From contig JAESRR010000293.1 of the NCBI GenBank assembly GCA_016764535.1, positions 1 through 6,117 on the forward strand: a stretch of DNA of 6,117 nucleotides, given 5' to 3'. The notes below the pieces were generated by a model. The model saw only the letters and a program-made list of their open reading frames with translations. It was not told the DNA's origin and searched no databases. Below, piece after piece: positions 5,155 through 6,117 of this stretch. Made by a program: the position numbers and the translations under genes. This DNA comes from Cohaesibacteraceae bacterium. Lineage in GTDB: Bacteria > Pseudomonadota > Alphaproteobacteria > Rhizobiales > Cohaesibacteraceae. Positions within the stretch are counted from its first letter, which is position 1; every line of letters starts with the position of its first letter.

Positions 5155-6117
5155 TCACGCGATTTCAAGTTCATCTGTGTGTATTGAAAAACGGGCAGTG
5201 GCCTGATCGGTGTGGTAGTGTTTTTCCAGCTCTTCCAGCCGTGCTGTCAGTTCGTTCACACAATCAATAATATAGCGCACTTTTTGATCGCTCATCAAAT
5301 AGCTGAAATTGAGACGCACCCAGCCTGGTTTGAGAATTTCCCGACCCGCGCGCAAATCTTCAAACAGCTTTTGTGATGCCGCCGCATCAATATTTAACAG
5401 CCGATGCCCGTAAGGTCCGGCGCAGGCGCAGCCGCCGCGTGTCTGAATACCGTAGACATCGCTGAGCATGCGCGTGAACAGCTGATGGTGAAACGGGGTG
5501 CCGTCTTTTCGTGAAACAACGAAGGAAAAGATCGGCAGGCGGTGCGGGTTATCGACCCCGAGCAACCGGAGTTGCGGGTTTTTGCTCCAGGAAGCAATTG
5601 CCACATGGTTCATTTCGGCCTCACGTTCCGAGATGAATTTCTGCCCAATACAATCCTTGACAATAAAAGCGAGAGCCGCACGAATATCGCCGATCACATT
5701 TGGCGTTCCCGCTTCTTCCCGCGCCGACAGGCTGGATGTATAACTGTGATCCGAGGGTGAGACGAAAGTCACCGTGCCGCCGCCTGGCGAACAGGGCGTA
5801 TCCCGCACGACGGCCTGATCGCGGACAATCAGAACACCACTGCCGCCCGGGCCACCTGGAAATTTGTGCGGAGATATGACCACTGCGTCTATACCGCAGT
5901 CTTGCGACGGGTTCATATCAATCGGCAAATAGGGCGCACCACCTGCATAATCCCAGACAGCGAGTGCCCCGTGGCTTTTGAGCAAGCGGGATATGTCATC
6001 GGGTTGGGTGATGATACCAGTCACATTTGATGCAGCCGAGAAGCTGCCGATTTTGACGTCTGCGTCGCGATGTTTATGCAGAGCAGCTTTCAAAGCGTCC
6101 AGATCCGGGCCACCGGA
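5155..6117 (-). CDS. Class V aminotransferase-fold PLP enzyme, 5' end outside window
   Basis: The frame is open to the window edge and gives 320 C-terminal residues beginning SGGPDLDALKAAL; a TTG at 6093 lies inside the gene and is not its start. Numbered from the visible end, SNVTG (30-34), the PLP-ring aspartate in WDYAGG (D56) and SPHKFPGGPGGSG (81-93, Schiff-base K85) are the standard landmarks. TRGGCACAGPYGH (227-239) resembles the catalytic-cysteine loop of group II cysteine desulfurases and selenocysteine lyases, with C230 or C232 as the candidate. GWVRLNFSYLMS (265-276) is the typical C-terminal segment. The family removes sulfur from cysteine or cleaves related substrates with pyridoxal phosphate in the cytoplasm. 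No sulfur-acceptor or Fe-S assembly gene is adjacent, so the role is open. Convergent with the yqjG-type gene. Confidence 0.85.
   Translation of the reverse strand, partial: SGGPDLDALKAALHKHRDADVKIGSFSAASNVTGIITQPDDISRLLKSHGALAVWDYAGGAPYLPIDMNPSQDCGIDAVVISPHKFPGGPGGSGVLIVRDQAVVRDTPCSPGGGTVTFVSPSDHSYTSSLSAREEAGTPNVIGDIRAALAFIVKDCIGQKFISEREAEMNHVAIASWSKNPQLRLLGVDNPHRLPIFSFVVSRKDGTPFHHQLFTRMLSDVYGIQTRGGCACAGPYGHRLLNIDAAASQKLFEDLRAGREILKPGWVRLNFSYLMSDQKVRYIIDCVNELTARLEELEKHYHTDQATARFSIHTDELEIA

Overview
The window looks like part of a chromosome of a free-living proteobacterium, most likely an alphaproteobacterium. That placement is an inference from the style of the proteins and from short palindromic intergenic repeats of a kind common in that class; the genus cannot be read from the sequence. 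Base composition is moderate and coding is normal, with good Shine-Dalgarno sites. There is no rRNA, tRNA, CRISPR array, integrase or transposase gene.

Layout: (1) 1-377, minus strand, the 5' part of a truncated-haemoglobin-like globin gene, with a GTG start and its 3' end outside the window. (2) 378-597, a leader with no gene. (3) 598-1631, about 1 kb of non-coding DNA filled with a modular palindromic repeat. (4) 1665-2615, minus strand, a LysR-type regulator. (5) 2616-2791, the divergent control region. (6) 2792-3706 and 3730-4713, plus strand, a pirin and a glutathionyl-hydroquinone reductase (YqjG/PcpF type), 23 bp apart and almost certainly co-transcribed. (7) 4714-5154, a convergent intergenic region with more copies of the same repeat. 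(8) 5155-6117, minus strand, the 3' part of a class V aminotransferase-fold PLP enzyme (cysteine desulfurase/selenocysteine lyase-like).

How the genes fit together: pirins are cupins linked to quinone-like flavonoid chemistry, and YqjG-type enzymes remove glutathione from glutathionyl-hydroquinones. With a divergent LysR regulator this reads as a small, self-contained quinone or aromatic-stress cassette. E. coli K-12 also keeps a pirin (yhaK), a LysR regulator (yhaJ) and yqjG close together.

The most unusual content is the repeat family. Two complete copies (1361-1488 and 4781-4908) are exactly 128 bp: ATGG, an 8-4-8 hairpin, GAC, a 74-nt core, GTC, an 8-4-8 hairpin, CCAT. Stem sequences differ between copies and between ends while pairing is largely kept. 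Other copies have gained a 94-nt insert in one hairpin, lost a hairpin cleanly, or survive as a lone hairpin. Near-identical blocks in the same orientation lie on both sides of the lysR-pirin-yqjG cassette.
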